A stretch of 64,000 bases of DNA from Cupriavidus oxalaticus. GTDB taxonomy: Bacteria > Pseudomonadota > Gammaproteobacteria > Burkholderiales > Burkholderiaceae. The stretch is from positions 1,178,001 through 1,242,000 of the forward strand of contig NZ_CP069812.1 in NCBI RefSeq assembly GCF_016894385.1, read 5' to 3'. Positions within the stretch are counted from its first letter, which is position 1; each line of letters opens with the position of its first letter. Under the pieces are notes generated by a model that was not told the origin of the DNA, did not search any database, and saw nothing but the letters and a program-made list of their open reading frames with translations. Below are positions 8,205 to 16,715 of the stretch, in pieces. Position numbers and translations under genes: made by a program.

Positions 8205-9116
8205 ATGAGTCGGAATGTTGGATTTGTTGGCCTGGGGATCATGGGCGCGCCGATGGCGGGACATTTGCGGTCGGCCGGTCACAAGCTGTTTGTCCACGAT
8301 GTCAATCCTGCCCCGCAACACTTGGTGGATACCGGTGTGACGGTATGCACAAGTGCGGAGGAGGTGGCTAGGCGTGCAGACGTGTTGATCATCATGGTTC
8401 CAGACACGCCCCATGTCGAAGCGGTGCTCTTCGGCGAAAAGGGCGTAGCGGCAGCGTACCAGGCCGCTGGAACGGCTGCGACACAGGGCAAGGTTGTCGT
8501 CGACATGAGTTCGATCTCGCCGATTGCGACAAAACAATTTGCTTCACGTATTAACGGACTAGGCGCTGCCTACCTGGATGCGCCTGTTTCAGGCGGGGAG
8601 GTTGGCGCGAAGGCGGCGTCGCTGACCATCATGGTGGGTGGGCCCGCGGAGGTTTTCGAAAACGTAAGGCCCTTATTCGAGCTGATGGGCAAGAACATCA
8701 CCCTGGTTGGTGGAAATGGCGACGGACAGACGACGAAAGTCGCCAATCAGATCATTGTGGCCCTTAACATCCAGGCAGTGTCCGAAGCGTTGCTGTTTGC
8801 ATCCAAGGCCGGTGCGGATCCAGCCAAGGTAAGGGAAGCGTTAATGGGCGGTTTCGCGGCGTCTCGCATTCTGGAGGTTCATGGCGAGCGGATGATCAAG
8901 CGAACTTTCGACCCGGGCTTTCGCATTGCGCTGCACCAGAAGGACTTGAACCTTGCATTGCAAGGCGCGAAAGCGCTCGGGGTGTCGTTGCCCAATACCT
9001 CGACCGCACAGGAGCTTTTCAATGCCTGCGCAGCCAATGGCCTTGGAGGATTGGATCACTCGGCACTGTGCCGGGCCATCGAGATCATGTCGAATCACGC
9101 CATTGGCGTGGACTGA
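8205..9116 (+). CDS. 2-hydroxy-3-oxopropionate reductase-like beta-hydroxyacid dehydrogenase
   Basis: This 303-residue protein belongs to the 3-hydroxyisobutyrate dehydrogenase / tartronate semialdehyde reductase (GarR/GlxR) family. A GGAG ribosome site precedes the ATG; longer in-frame starts fall inside the M20 gene. Landmarks are the dinucleotide motif GLGIMGAPMAGH at residues 9-20, the substrate loop DAPVSGGEVGAKAASL, and the catalytic Lys in GQTTKVANQ. The LNLALQGAKALGVSLPNT region resembles GarR. It would reduce tartronate semialdehyde or a related 2-carbon-derived semialdehyde to glycerate. It is separated from the M20 gene by about 100 bp and is the last gene of the block. Confidence 0.85.
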   Translation: MSRNVGFVGLGIMGAPMAGHLRSAGHKLFVHDVNPAPQHLVDTGVTVCTSAEEVARRADVLIIMVPDTPHVEAVLFGEKGVAAAYQAAGTAATQGKVVVDMSSISPIATKQFASRINGLGAAYLDAPVSGGEVGAKAASLTIMVGGPAEVFENVRPLFELMGKNITLVGGNGDGQTTKVANQIIVALNIQAVSEALLFASKAGADPAKVREALMGGFAASRILEVHGERMIKRTFDPGFRIALHQKDLNLALQGAKALGVSLPNTSTAQELFNACAANGLGGLDHSALCRAIEIMSNHAIGVD

Positions 9117-9147
9117 GCGTGATCATATGCCGGATACTGGCTGTCTA

Positions 9148-9178
9148 GTGCCTTCCATGGCACATCTTGGGGCTGTTT
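9148..9178 (+). terminator. Weak candidate terminator after the catabolic block
   Basis: GTGCC (9148-9152) pairs with GGCAC (9159-9163) across a 6-base loop, about 30 bp after the last catabolic stop codon. A short T-stretch follows only some 12 bases later. The stem is short, so this is a tentative call. Confidence 0.25.
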
Positions 9179-9251
9179 TATCCCGTTGTTCTTGAGACCG
9201 CAGTTCCCTTATGACGCGGGTTCGTGCAGCCTGGCCCCCCGCGATGCACCG

Positions 9252-9602
9252 CTACGTGCAATTATCCCGATACGCCTGCTGCAGCTCCTTGCGCGACTTG
9301 TCGCGCTCGATCTTTGGAACCGGCCGGCCTTGCGCGTTCTGCGTCGCCGTAGTGGTCGTCTGGTACGAGCGCTTCTTCGACGTGGCGTTGTACTGCTCTT
9401 TCAGCGACTCGCATTTGTCGCGCGTGATCTGGTCGGGGTCGAGCGTGGGGGCGGACGGCGGGCGGTAGGGGTTGGTGCCTTCCTGCACGGCTTCCGAGAT
9501 GGCACCCGCGGCGCCCTTTGGCGGGGATTGCTGGGCCAGCGCTGTCGAGGCGCTGCCCAGTGCCAGCAGTCCGGTCACGAGCCATCTAGTCGATATCGGC
9601 AT
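9252..9602 (-). CDS. Small secreted protein of unknown function
   Basis: This is a 116-residue protein. The start at 9602 is preceded by GGGAGGGACA and opens a clear signal peptide (MPISTRWLVTGLLALGSASTALA, then QQSPP). The mature part is about 93 residues, polar, with two cysteines (DKCESLKE near the middle and RDNCT at the end), Lys/Arg-rich helices (RDKSRKELQQAYRDN) and a proline-rich stretch (NPYRPPSAPTLDP). I do not recognise the family. The two cysteines could form a disulfide in the periplasm. It stands alone between two convergent or divergent neighbours. Confidence 0.75.
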   Translation of the reverse strand: MPISTRWLVTGLLALGSASTALAQQSPPKGAAGAISEAVQEGTNPYRPPSAPTLDPDQITRDKCESLKEQYNATSKKRSYQTTTTATQNAQGRPVPKIERDKSRKELQQAYRDNCT

Positions 9603-9783
9603 TTTGTCCCTCCCCGAATGCGAGGCCGCCGGCCTCCCGACAATCATCATATGTGCCATGCCCGGAAATGCCAGGATCCGATGGCGGGGGGCGGTGGGCC
9701 GCCATTTGCGTTCTGGCCCTGCCTGCCATAAACCTAGATCAGGGACACGCCCGCAAGGGCCTCCAGGACTTCAGGAGACGTCA

Positions 9784-10038
9784 ATGAGTGTGCTGATGCT
9801 TTCGAACGTCGACATGGAAACCACCGACGACGAGATCCGCGATTTCCTCATCCGCTACGGTTTCCCGGCGTTCGACGAGATCGAGCGGCTGCCGGGGGAT
9901 GGGACTCGCCCGGCGGTGGCGGTGCATTTCAACGCGGTGGAGGATGCCGCGCTGCGGATGCTGCAGCCGCGCATCAATCATTTGTTCTGGAATAAGCGCC
10001 AGGTTGACGCAATGGTGCTCACCGAGCGCTTCGAGTAG
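9784..10038 (+). CDS. Small RRM-like RNA-binding protein
   Basis: This 84-residue protein starts at ATG 9784, with AGGAG 6 bases upstream. Its pattern fits a beta-alpha-beta-beta-alpha-beta RRM fold: a first strand VLMLSNV, a helix TTDDEIRDFLIRYG, a strand FDEIERLPGD, a strand RPAVAVHFNA, a helix EDAALRMLQPRIN, and a last strand RQVDAMVL. The aromatic RNP residues are poorly conserved (VHF in the RNP1 position). RNA binding is likely but not certain. It is monocistronic and converges with fpr. Confidence 0.7.
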   Translation: MSVLMLSNVDMETTDDEIRDFLIRYGFPAFDEIERLPGDGTRPAVAVHFNAVEDAALRMLQPRINHLFWNKRQVDAMVLTERFE

Positions 10039-10049
10039 GCGGGAAGTCA

Positions 10050-10080
10050 GGCAGGGAGTCTGGCAGGGAGTCTGGCAGGA
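10050..10080. repeat. 12-bp tandem repeat
   Basis: GGCAGGGAGTCT is repeated twice in tandem (10050-10061, 10062-10073), followed by the partial copy GGCAGGA. It lies between the convergent RRM and fpr genes. Confidence 0.7.
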
Positions 10081-10102
10081 AGGGCGCCCGCGGGCGCGAC
10101 GT

Positions 10103-10130
10103 CCCGCAGGCTGCAGGCCGGGCCTGCGGG
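10103..10130. terminator. Candidate hairpin between convergent genes
   Basis: CCCGCAGGC (10103-10111) pairs with GCCTGCGGG (10122-10130) across a 10-base loop, just before the fpr stop at 10141. No T-run follows on either strand, so it may be a stalling or stabilising hairpin rather than a full intrinsic terminator. Confidence 0.4.
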
Positions 10131-10140
10131 GTGCCGGCGC

Positions 10141-10911
10141 TTAGCCGACGAAGGCCTTTTCGAGCACGAAATGGCCGGGCTCGCTCATATTGCCTTCCTC
10201 GAAGCCACGCTCCTCCAGCATGACGCGGATTTCCTTGAGCATATCGGGGCTGCCGCACAGCATCAGGCGGTCGTTCTCGGTGGAGAACGGGGGCAGGTCC
10301 AGGCGCTCGAACAGCTCGCCCGACTCGATCAGTTCGGTGATGCGGCCGCGCGTGTGGAAGTCTTCGCGCGTGACGGTGGGGAAATAAACCAGCTTTTCGC
10401 GCACCATCTCGCCCAGGTACTCGTGCTCCGGCAGATGCTCGTTCAGCAGCTGCTGGTAGGCCAGTTCGTCGACATAGCGGCAGGTGTGGGTCAGCACGAT
10501 CTTGTCGTAGCGCGCATACACCTCGGGATCGCGGATGATCGACAGGAACGGGGCCAGGCCGGTGCCGGTGGCCAGCAGCCACAGGGTCTTGCCGGGCAGC
10601 AGGTTTTCGACCAGCAGGGTGCCGGTCGGCTTCTTGCCGACAAAAATCTGGTCGCCTTCGCGCAGGTGCTGCAGGCGCGACGTCAGCGGGCCGTCCGGCA
10701 CCTTGATGCTGAAGAATTCCAGGGTTTCTTCATAGTTGGCGCTGGCGATGCTGTAGGCACGCAGCAGCGGGCGGCCGTTGACTTCCAGGCCGACCATGGC
10801 GAACTGGCCGTTTTCGAAGCGGAATCCCGGGTCGCGCGTGCAGGTGAAGCTGAACAGCGTGTCGGTCCAGTGGTGAACGGAGAGGATGGATTGCTGGTAG
10901 AGGTTGCTCAT
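10141..10911 (-). CDS. fpr: Ferredoxin/flavodoxin-NADP+ reductase
   Basis: This 256-residue protein starts at MSNLYQQSILSVHHWTDT, which aligns with known bacterial Fpr N-termini. A TTG five codons upstream is possible but less likely. The FAD motif is RAYSIAS, with NGQFAMVGLEVNGRP before it. The NADP domain has ATGTGLAPFLS and MLCGSPDMLKE, and the chain ends in KAFVG. The enzyme moves electrons between NADPH and ferredoxin or flavodoxin in the cytoplasm, often under oxidative stress or for Fe-S assembly. It is a single gene. No clear Shine-Dalgarno sequence precedes the start. Confidence 0.95.
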   Translation of the reverse strand: MSNLYQQSILSVHHWTDTLFSFTCTRDPGFRFENGQFAMVGLEVNGRPLLRAYSIASANYEETLEFFSIKVPDGPLTSRLQHLREGDQIFVGKKPTGTLLVENLLPGKTLWLLATGTGLAPFLSIIRDPEVYARYDKIVLTHTCRYVDELAYQQLLNEHLPEHEYLGEMVREKLVYFPTVTREDFHTRGRITELIESGELFERLDLPPFSTENDRLMLCGSPDMLKEIRVMLEERGFEEGNMSEPGHFVLEKAFVG

Positions 10912-11635
10912 CGGAGGAAACGCCAAGGCCCGCGGGCAAGCCGCCGGGAAGGATGGTGACCGGACATGTGCGCCTGTCGGCGGTTACCGGCAAGGCGGCG
11001 GATCACGGGAACGCAATGATCCACTTCGTCGCGTATTGTAAAGCGGCAGCGCCGGACGCGCCCGGGCCGCGTCGGGGGAACCCCGAGCGGGATAGGGTTA
11101 TGCGCAGCAATGAAATCCGGAATTTCAATTCTGAAATCCGTATGCCGGATTTGCAGCGCGGAATCTTGCCAGATCAACGGAATTCGCCTTGGCCCGCTTT
11201 TTGCGCTCCGAGACCCGCCGCGCGTCCAGCCGTCGTGCCGGCACAGCTGCCGTGACCCGACGATCGCATTGCGTTGCAGGGCAGGCGCCCTTGGTCTTGA
11301 ACAGGAATGCATCGCGATGTACTACGGAACCAACGCAGCCGGCGCAGATGGCGGAGATCGCCGCGCGCTTGCCGCAGACGCCAGCCAGCCACGTGCCGGC
11401 CACCACCACGAAACGCGTTGCGGCGGCAAGCCGGCGCCCCAACGCACCAACTGGGCCTGGGCGGCCGTGGCCAGGCATGACGACTGGATGGATTCACACA
11501 CCCCGTTTGCGCAGTTTGCGCATCTCGACTAGCCGCCGGCCACGGCACTTGCCGTTGCGCTGTTCCTTCGAATGACCCGAGACGCCGTGCCGACCGCGCG
11601 GCGTCTCAGTTGCCCTCAGTTTCCTTGTGCGTGCC
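10912..11635. other. 724-bp intergenic region before pyc
   Basis: I see no convincing gene here. The most notable site is a perfect 7-5-7 inverted repeat, AAATCCG (11134-11140) / CGGATTT (11146-11152). A copy of TGAAATCCG at 11111-11119 repeats the left arm, and TTTCA/TGAAA (11123-11127, 11132-11136) overlaps it. The stretch is AT-richer than its surroundings and may be an operator or promoter zone for pyruvate carboxylase. A 71-codon frame at 11317-11532 has biased composition and no family match that I recognise. Confidence 0.45.
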
Positions 11636-14600
11636 ATGAACTACGCTCCCATCAAATCGCTGCTGATTGCCAACCGTTCCGAGATCTCGATCCGCGTGAT
11701 GCGCGCTGCGGCCGAGATGAATATCCGCACGGTGGCGATCTATTCCAAGGAAGACCGCCTGGCGCTGCATCGCTTCAAGGCCGACGAAAGCTACCTCGTC
11801 GGCGAGGGCAAGAAGCCGCTGGCGGCCTATCTCGATATCGACGACATCCTGCGCATCGCGCGCCAGGCAAAGGTCGATGCGATCCATCCGGGCTACGGCT
11901 TCCTGTCGGAGAACCCGGACTTCGCGCAGGCCGTGATCGATGCGGGCATCCGCTGGGTCGGCCCCTCGCCCGACGTCATGCGCAAGCTCGGCAACAAGGT
12001 GGCCGCGCGCAACGCGGCGATCGAGGCGGGCGTGCCCGTGATGCCGGCCACCGACCCGCTGCCGCACGACCTGGAGGCCTGCAAGCGCCTGGCCGCGGGC
12101 ATCGGCTATCCGCTGATGCTCAAGGCCAGTTGGGGCGGCGGCGGGCGCGGCATGCGCATCCTGGAGAGCGAACAGGACCTGGAAGGCTCGCTGGCCGCGG
12201 CGCGGCGCGAGGCGCTGGCTGCGTTCGGCAACGACGAGGTCTATGTCGAGAAGCTGGTGCGCAACGCGCGGCACGTCGAAGTGCAGGCGCTCGGCGACAC
12301 GCATGGCAACCTGGTGCACCTGTACGAGCGCGACTGTACCGTGCAGCGCCGCAACCAGAAGGTGGTGGAGCGCGCGCCCGCGCCGTACCTTGACGATGCC
12401 GGCCGTGCCGAGCTGTGCGAGGCGGCGATGCGGCTGATGCGCGCGGTCGGGTATTCCCATGCCGGCACGGTCGAGTTCCTGATGGACGCCGACACTGGTC
12501 AGTTCTATTTCATCGAAGTCAACCCGCGCATCCAGGTCGAGCACACGGTCACCGAGATGGTCACCGGTGTCGATATCGTCAAGGCGCAGATCCGGATCAC
12601 GGAGGGCGGCTATATCGGCATGACCGAGAACACGCGCAATGAAGACGGCGACATCGTCGTGCGCGCCGCGGGCGTGCCGGTCCAGCAGGATATCCATCTG
12701 AACGGCCACGCGCTGCAGTGCCGGATCACGACCGAAGACCCGGAGAACGGCTTCCTGCCGGACTACGGCCGTCTCACCGCGTATCGCAGCGCCGCCGGTT
12801 TCGGCGTGCGCCTGGATGCCGGCACCGCCTATGGCGGCGCGGTGATCACGCCGTACTACGATTCGCTGCTGGTCAAGGTCACCACCTGGGCGCCGACCGC
12901 GCCCGAGTCGATCCGGCGCATGGACCGCGCGCTGCGCGAGTTCCGCATCCGCGGCGTGGCCTCCAACCTGCAGTTCCTCGAGAACGTCATCAACCATCCC
13001 GCGTTCCGCGCCGGCGACGTCACCACGCGCTTTATCGACAAGACGCCGGAGCTGCTGGAGTTCACCAGGCGCCTGGACCGCGCCACCAAGCTGCTGCGCT
13101 ACCTGGGCGAGATCAGCGTCAACGGCCACACGGAAATGACCGGCCGCACGCTGCCGCCGTTGCCGCTGCCGGCACCGGTTCTGCCCGCCGTCGACAACAG
13201 CAGGCCGCTGCCTTACGGCACGCGCGACCGCCTGCGCGAGCTTGGCGCCGAGAAGTTCTCGCGCTGGATGCTCGAGCAGAAGCAGGTGCTGCTGACCGAC
13301 ACCACCATGCGCGACGCGCACCAGTCGCTGTTCGCCACGCGCATGCGCACCGCCGACATGCTGCCGATCGCGCCGTTCTATGCGCGCGAGCTGTCGCAGC
13401 TGTTCTCGCTGGAGTGCTGGGGCGGCGCGACCTTCGACGTGGCGCTGCGCTTCCTGAAGGAAGACCCGTGGCAGCGCCTGGAGCAGTTGCGCGAGCGCGT
13501 GCCCAACGTGCTGTTCCAGATGCTGCTGCGCGGCTCCAATGCCGTCGGCTATACCAACTATGCCGACAACGTGGTGCGCTTCTTCGTGCGCCAGGCCGCC
13601 AGCGCCGGCGTGGACGTGTTCCGCGTGTTCGATTCGCTCAACTGGGTGCGCAATATGCGCGTGGCCATCGATGCCGTCGGCGAAAGCGGCGCGCTGTGCG
13701 AAGGCGCGATCTGCTATACCGGCGACCTGTTCGACAAGTCGCGCGCCAAGTACGACCTGAAGTACTACGTAGGCATCGCGCGCGAGCTGCAGCAGGCCGG
13801 CGTGCATGTGCTGGGCATCAAGGACATGGCGGGCATCTGCCGTCCGCAGGCGGCGGCCGCGCTGGTCAGGGCGCTCAAGGAAGAGACCGGGCTGCCGGTG
13901 CATTTCCATACGCACGACACCAGCGGCATCTCGGCCGCGTCGGCGCTGGCCGCGATCGAGGCCGGCTGCGATGCGGTGGACGGCGCGCTCGATGCGATGA
14001 GCGGGCTGACTTCGCAGCCCAACCTGTCGAGCATCGCCGCGGCGCTGGCCGGCACCGAGCGCGATCCGGGCCTGAGCCTGGAACGCCTGCACGAAGCGTC
14101 GATGTACTGGGAAGGGGTGCGCCGCTACTACGCGCCGTTCGAATCCGAAATCCGCGCCGGCACCGCCGACGTTTACCGCCACGAGATGCCCGGCGGCCAG
14201 TACACCAACCTGCGCGAGCAGGCGCGCTCGCTCGGCATCGAGCATCGCTGGACCGAGGTGTCGCAGGCGTACGCAGAGGTCAACCAGATGTTCGGCGATA
14301 TCGTCAAGGTGACGCCGACCTCCAAGGTCGTCGGCGACCTGGCCCTGATGATGGTGGCCAATGACATGAGCGCCGCGGACGTGTGCGACCCGGCCAAGGA
14401 AATCGCTTTCCCCGAATCGGTGGTGTCGCTGTTCAAGGGCGAGCTGGGCTTCCCGCCCGACGGCTTCCCCGCGGAGCTGTCGCGCAAGGTGCTGCGCGGC
14501 GAGCCGCCCGCGCCGTACCGGCCCGGCGACCAGATTGCGCCGGTCGACCTCGATGCCGCGCGCGCTGCGGCGGAAGCCGCCTGCGAGCAGCCGCTCGACG

Positions 14601-15145
14601 ACCGCCAGCTGGCGTCGTACCTGATGTACCCGAAGCAGGCCGTGGACTACCACGCGCATGTGCGCAACTACAGCGATACCTCGGTGGTGCCGACGCCGGC
14701 ATTCCTGTACGGCCTGCAGCCGCAGGAAGAAGCGGCTATCGACATCGCCGCGGGCAAGACGCTGCTGGTTTCGCTGCAAGGCATGCACCCGGATGCCGAA
14801 GAGGGCCTCATCAAGGTCCAGTTCGAGCTGAACGGGCAATCGCGCACCGCGCTGGTCGAGCAGCGCAGCACCGCGCAGGCGGCAGCCGCGCGCCACAGCA
14901 GGCCGGTGGCCGAACCCGACAACCCGCTGCATATCGCCGCGCCCATGCCGGGCTCGATCGTGACCGTGGCGGTGCAGCCGGGGCAGCGCGTGGCCGCGGG
15001 CACGACGCTGCTGGCGCTGGAAGCGATGAAGATGGAAACCCATATCGCCGCCGACCGCGACTGCGAGATCGCCGTGGTGCATGTGAAGCAGGGCGACCGG
15101 GTGGCGGCGAAGGACCTGCTGATCGAGCTGAAGCCGGCGCAGTGA
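11636..15145 (+). CDS. pyc: Pyruvate carboxylase
   Basis: This 1169-residue protein carries all domains of biotin-dependent pyruvate carboxylase in one chain. The ATP-grasp biotin carboxylase domain spans about 1-460 (LLIANRSEISIRVMRAA, HPGYGFLSEN, EVNPRIQVEHTVTE). The carboxyltransferase domain spans about 540-850 (LLTDTTMRDAHQSLFATRMR; the metal-site HFHTHDT). A C-terminal biotinyl domain has the biotin lysine at K1132 in EAMKMETH. The enzyme makes oxaloacetate from pyruvate, bicarbonate and ATP to refill the TCA cycle. The ATG at 11636 matches the usual N-terminus, but I see no strong ribosome site. Confidence 0.95.
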   Translation: MNYAPIKSLLIANRSEISIRVMRAAAEMNIRTVAIYSKEDRLALHRFKADESYLVGEGKKPLAAYLDIDDILRIARQAKVDAIHPGYGFLSENPDFAQAVIDAGIRWVGPSPDVMRKLGNKVAARNAAIEAGVPVMPATDPLPHDLEACKRLAAGIGYPLMLKASWGGGGRGMRILESEQDLEGSLAAARREALAAFGNDEVYVEKLVRNARHVEVQALGDTHGNLVHLYERDCTVQRRNQKVVERAPAPYLDDAGRAELCEAAMRLMRAVGYSHAGTVEFLMDADTGQFYFIEVNPRIQVEHTVTEMVTGVDIVKAQIRITEGGYIGMTENTRNEDGDIVVRAAGVPVQQDIHLNGHALQCRITTEDPENGFLPDYGRLTAYRSAAGFGVRLDAGTAYGGAVITPYYDSLLVKVTTWAPTAPESIRRMDRALREFRIRGVASNLQFLENVINHPAFRAGDVTTRFIDKTPELLEFTRRLDRATKLLRYLGEISVNGHTEMTGRTLPPLPLPAPVLPAVDNSRPLPYGTRDRLRELGAEKFSRWMLEQKQVLLTDTTMRDAHQSLFATRMRTADMLPIAPFYARELSQLFSLECWGGATFDVALRFLKEDPWQRLEQLRERVPNVLFQMLLRGSNAVGYTNYADNVVRFFVRQAASAGVDVFRVFDSLNWVRNMRVAIDAVGESGALCEGAICYTGDLFDKSRAKYDLKYYVGIARELQQAGVHVLGIKDMAGICRPQAAAALVRALKEETGLPVHFHTHDTSGISAASALAAIEAGCDAVDGALDAMSGLTSQPNLSSIAAALAGTERDPGLSLERLHEASMYWEGVRRYYAPFESEIRAGTADVYRHEMPGGQYTNLREQARSLGIEHRWTEVSQAYAEVNQMFGDIVKVTPTSKVVGDLALMMVANDMSAADVCDPAKEIAFPESVVSLFKGELGFPPDGFPAELSRKVLRGEPPAPYRPGDQIAPVDLDAARAAAEAACEQPLDDRQLASYLMYPKQAVDYHAHVRNYSDTSVVPTPAFLYGLQPQEEAAIDIAAGKTLLVSLQGMHPDAEEGLIKVQFELNGQSRTALVEQRSTAQAAAARHSRPVAEPDNPLHIAAPMPGSIVTVAVQPGQRVAAGTTLLALEAMKMETHIAADRDCEIAVVHVKQGDRVAAKDLLIELKPAQ

Positions 15146-15172
15146 CGCGGCCGGCGCCGCTGCAGCGCGGCG

Positions 15173-16048
15173 TCAGGAAGGCGCCATGCTCTGCGCGGCC
15201 TGCGCGATGCGTTGCGCCAGCAGCGTGGCCGCCGCCTGGCGGCTATGCTGCGGGCGCTCGACCAGCCCGATCTCGCGATGGAAGGTGTCGTCGCCGAGGC
15301 TGAGCGGCACCACGCCTTTCGGCCATGGCGCCGTGCCGGTGATCGGCACCAGCGCGACGCCGAGGCCGCGCTGCACCAGCTGCGCGATACCCTCCAACTC
15401 GTCCAGTTCGATCGCGTCCCTGACCGGGATACGCGCCCGCCGCAGGAACTGGTCGACCACGCGCCCGCCGAACGAGCCGCGGTCATAGCGGATAAACGGC
15501 TCGCTCTCCAGCAACTCGCGCCATGGCCGCTTGCCGTGGGCGCGAGGCGCCAGCAGCACGAAGGGTTCGGCCAGCAGCGTGCGCCACCGCAGGTCGGAAG
15601 GCAACGCGAACGGCGGCCTGATCATCACCGCGATATCGATCTCGCCCGAATCGACCTGGCCAAGCAGGTTCAGCGACACGCCCGGCACCAGCCTGACCCG
15701 GTATCCCGGCATCTCCTGCCGGAAGCTGGCCAGCGCATCGGCAAGGAACGAGACATGGACCGATGCGATCGCGCCGATGCGGACCAGCCCGGTGCGCGGG
15801 CTGCCCGCATGGCGGCCGAGCCTGGCGTACACCGCCATCAGCTCTTCGGCCACCGCCAGCGTTTCGCGGCCATCCGCATTGAGCACGGCCGCACGGCCGG
15901 TGCGGTCGAACAGCGCGAAGCCCAGTTCCTGTTCCAGCCGCTGGATCTGTGCGCTGACCGCCGATTGCGTCAGCCCGATATGGGCGGCCGCGTTGGCAAA
16001 GGTGCCGTAGCGGACCACCGCGAGGAACGTCTGGAGTTCGCGCAGCAT
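15173..16048 (-). CDS. LysR-family transcriptional regulator
   Basis: This 291-residue protein has a typical N-terminal winged helix-turn-helix (MLRELQTFLAVVRYGTFANAAA, LTQSAVSAQIQRLEQELG, LFDRTGR). The effector domain of about 200 residues includes SGEIDIAVMIRPP and GLGVALVP. It is divergent from the VOC-family gene at 16217, and its 3' end lies 27 bp from the end of pyc. A T-N11-A-type site sits 15-42 bp before its start. By the usual LysR arrangement it probably regulates itself and the VOC gene; the ligand is unknown. Confidence 0.9.
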   Translation of the reverse strand: MLRELQTFLAVVRYGTFANAAAHIGLTQSAVSAQIQRLEQELGFALFDRTGRAAVLNADGRETLAVAEELMAVYARLGRHAGSPRTGLVRIGAIASVHVSFLADALASFRQEMPGYRVRLVPGVSLNLLGQVDSGEIDIAVMIRPPFALPSDLRWRTLLAEPFVLLAPRAHGKRPWRELLESEPFIRYDRGSFGGRVVDQFLRRARIPVRDAIELDELEGIAQLVQRGLGVALVPITGTAPWPKGVVPLSLGDDTFHREIGLVERPQHSRQAAATLLAQRIAQAAQSMAPS

Positions 16049-16062
16049 CGCGACTGATCGAA

Positions 16063-16090
16063 ATATTTGTTGCTCAGGGCAAAAATATAT
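16063..16090. promoter_or_regulatory. Candidate LysR box
   Basis: ATATTTG and its near complement AAATAT flank a short centre (TTGCTCAGGGCAA) in the divergent lysR/VOC spacer. The inner part also has a TTGC/GCAA dyad. The position just before the lysR start fits an autoregulatory LysR binding site. Confidence 0.5.
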
Positions 16091-16216
16091 CGCTTTTCAT
16101 GGTGAATGGCGATGCTTAGACTAGGCGGACGGTGGCGGTTTCGAGACGGTTTCGAATGGATTGCAAGAAGCCGCCGCCCGATTCATTCCCCACTCAGCCT
16201 CACTTAGTCCGAGCCC

Positions 16217-16651
16217 ATGACCACTGCCGCCCCCCGCATCCCTCCCTTCCACCTTGCCTTCCCCGTGCGCGACCTCGCCGAGGCGCGCGCATTCTATGGC
16301 GAACTGCTCGGCTGCCCCGAAGGGCGCAGCTCGCCGGACTGGATCGACTTCAACTTCTTCGGCCATCAGATCGTGGCGCACCTGGCACCGGAGGAAGTCG
16401 GCCACAGCAAGACCAGCGCGGTCGATGGCGACCAGGTGCCCGTGCGGCACTTCGGCGCGGTGCTATCGATTCCCGAATGGGAGGCGATGGCCGAAAAGCT
16501 GCGCGCGGCAGGCGTCAAGTTCATCATCGAACCCCATATCCGCTTCAAGGGTGAGCCCGGCGAGCAGGCCACCATGTTCTTCCTCGACCCGTCGGGCAAC
16601 GCGCTGGAGATCAAGGCCTTCGCCGACCTGTCGTCGTTGTTCGCCAAATAA
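16217..16651 (+). CDS. VOC-superfamily (glyoxalase/dioxygenase-like) protein
   Basis: This 144-residue protein has the paired beta-alpha-beta modules of the vicinal-oxygen-chelate fold. A metal-ligand His is near the start ([25 protein letters not shown]) and an acidic residue near the end ([15 protein letters not shown]). Members isomerise, dioxygenate or bind small molecules; the exact reaction is unknown. It is divergent from the LysR gene and probably under its control. Confidence 0.85.
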   Translation: MTTAAPRIPPFHLAFPVRDLAEARAFYGELLGCPEGRSSPDWIDFNFFGHQIVAHLAPEEVGHSKTSAVDGDQVPVRHFGAVLSIPEWEAMAEKLRAAGVKFIIEPHIRFKGEPGEQATMFFLDPSGNALEIKAFADLSSLFAK

Positions 16652-16715
16652 GGCGGCTACGCGCGTTGAATAAGGTCAGGCAGCCGCTCCGGCTGCCGCC
16701 TGCCCGCCTGGCGCC

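Noticed and set aside
11317..11532. 71-codon frame upstream of pyc
   Set aside because: It has a plausible start but low-complexity composition, no family match that I recognise, and no conserved motif. Listed only in the description of the gap.
11606..15082. Very long open frame on the minus strand opposite pyc
   Set aside because: It is a mirror of pyruvate carboxylase in GC-rich DNA, rich in His/Arg/Ala, with no domain or ribosome site. Similar mirror frames run opposite the MalT-like gene (19884-23177), the LplT-PlsC gene (38887-41940) and relA.
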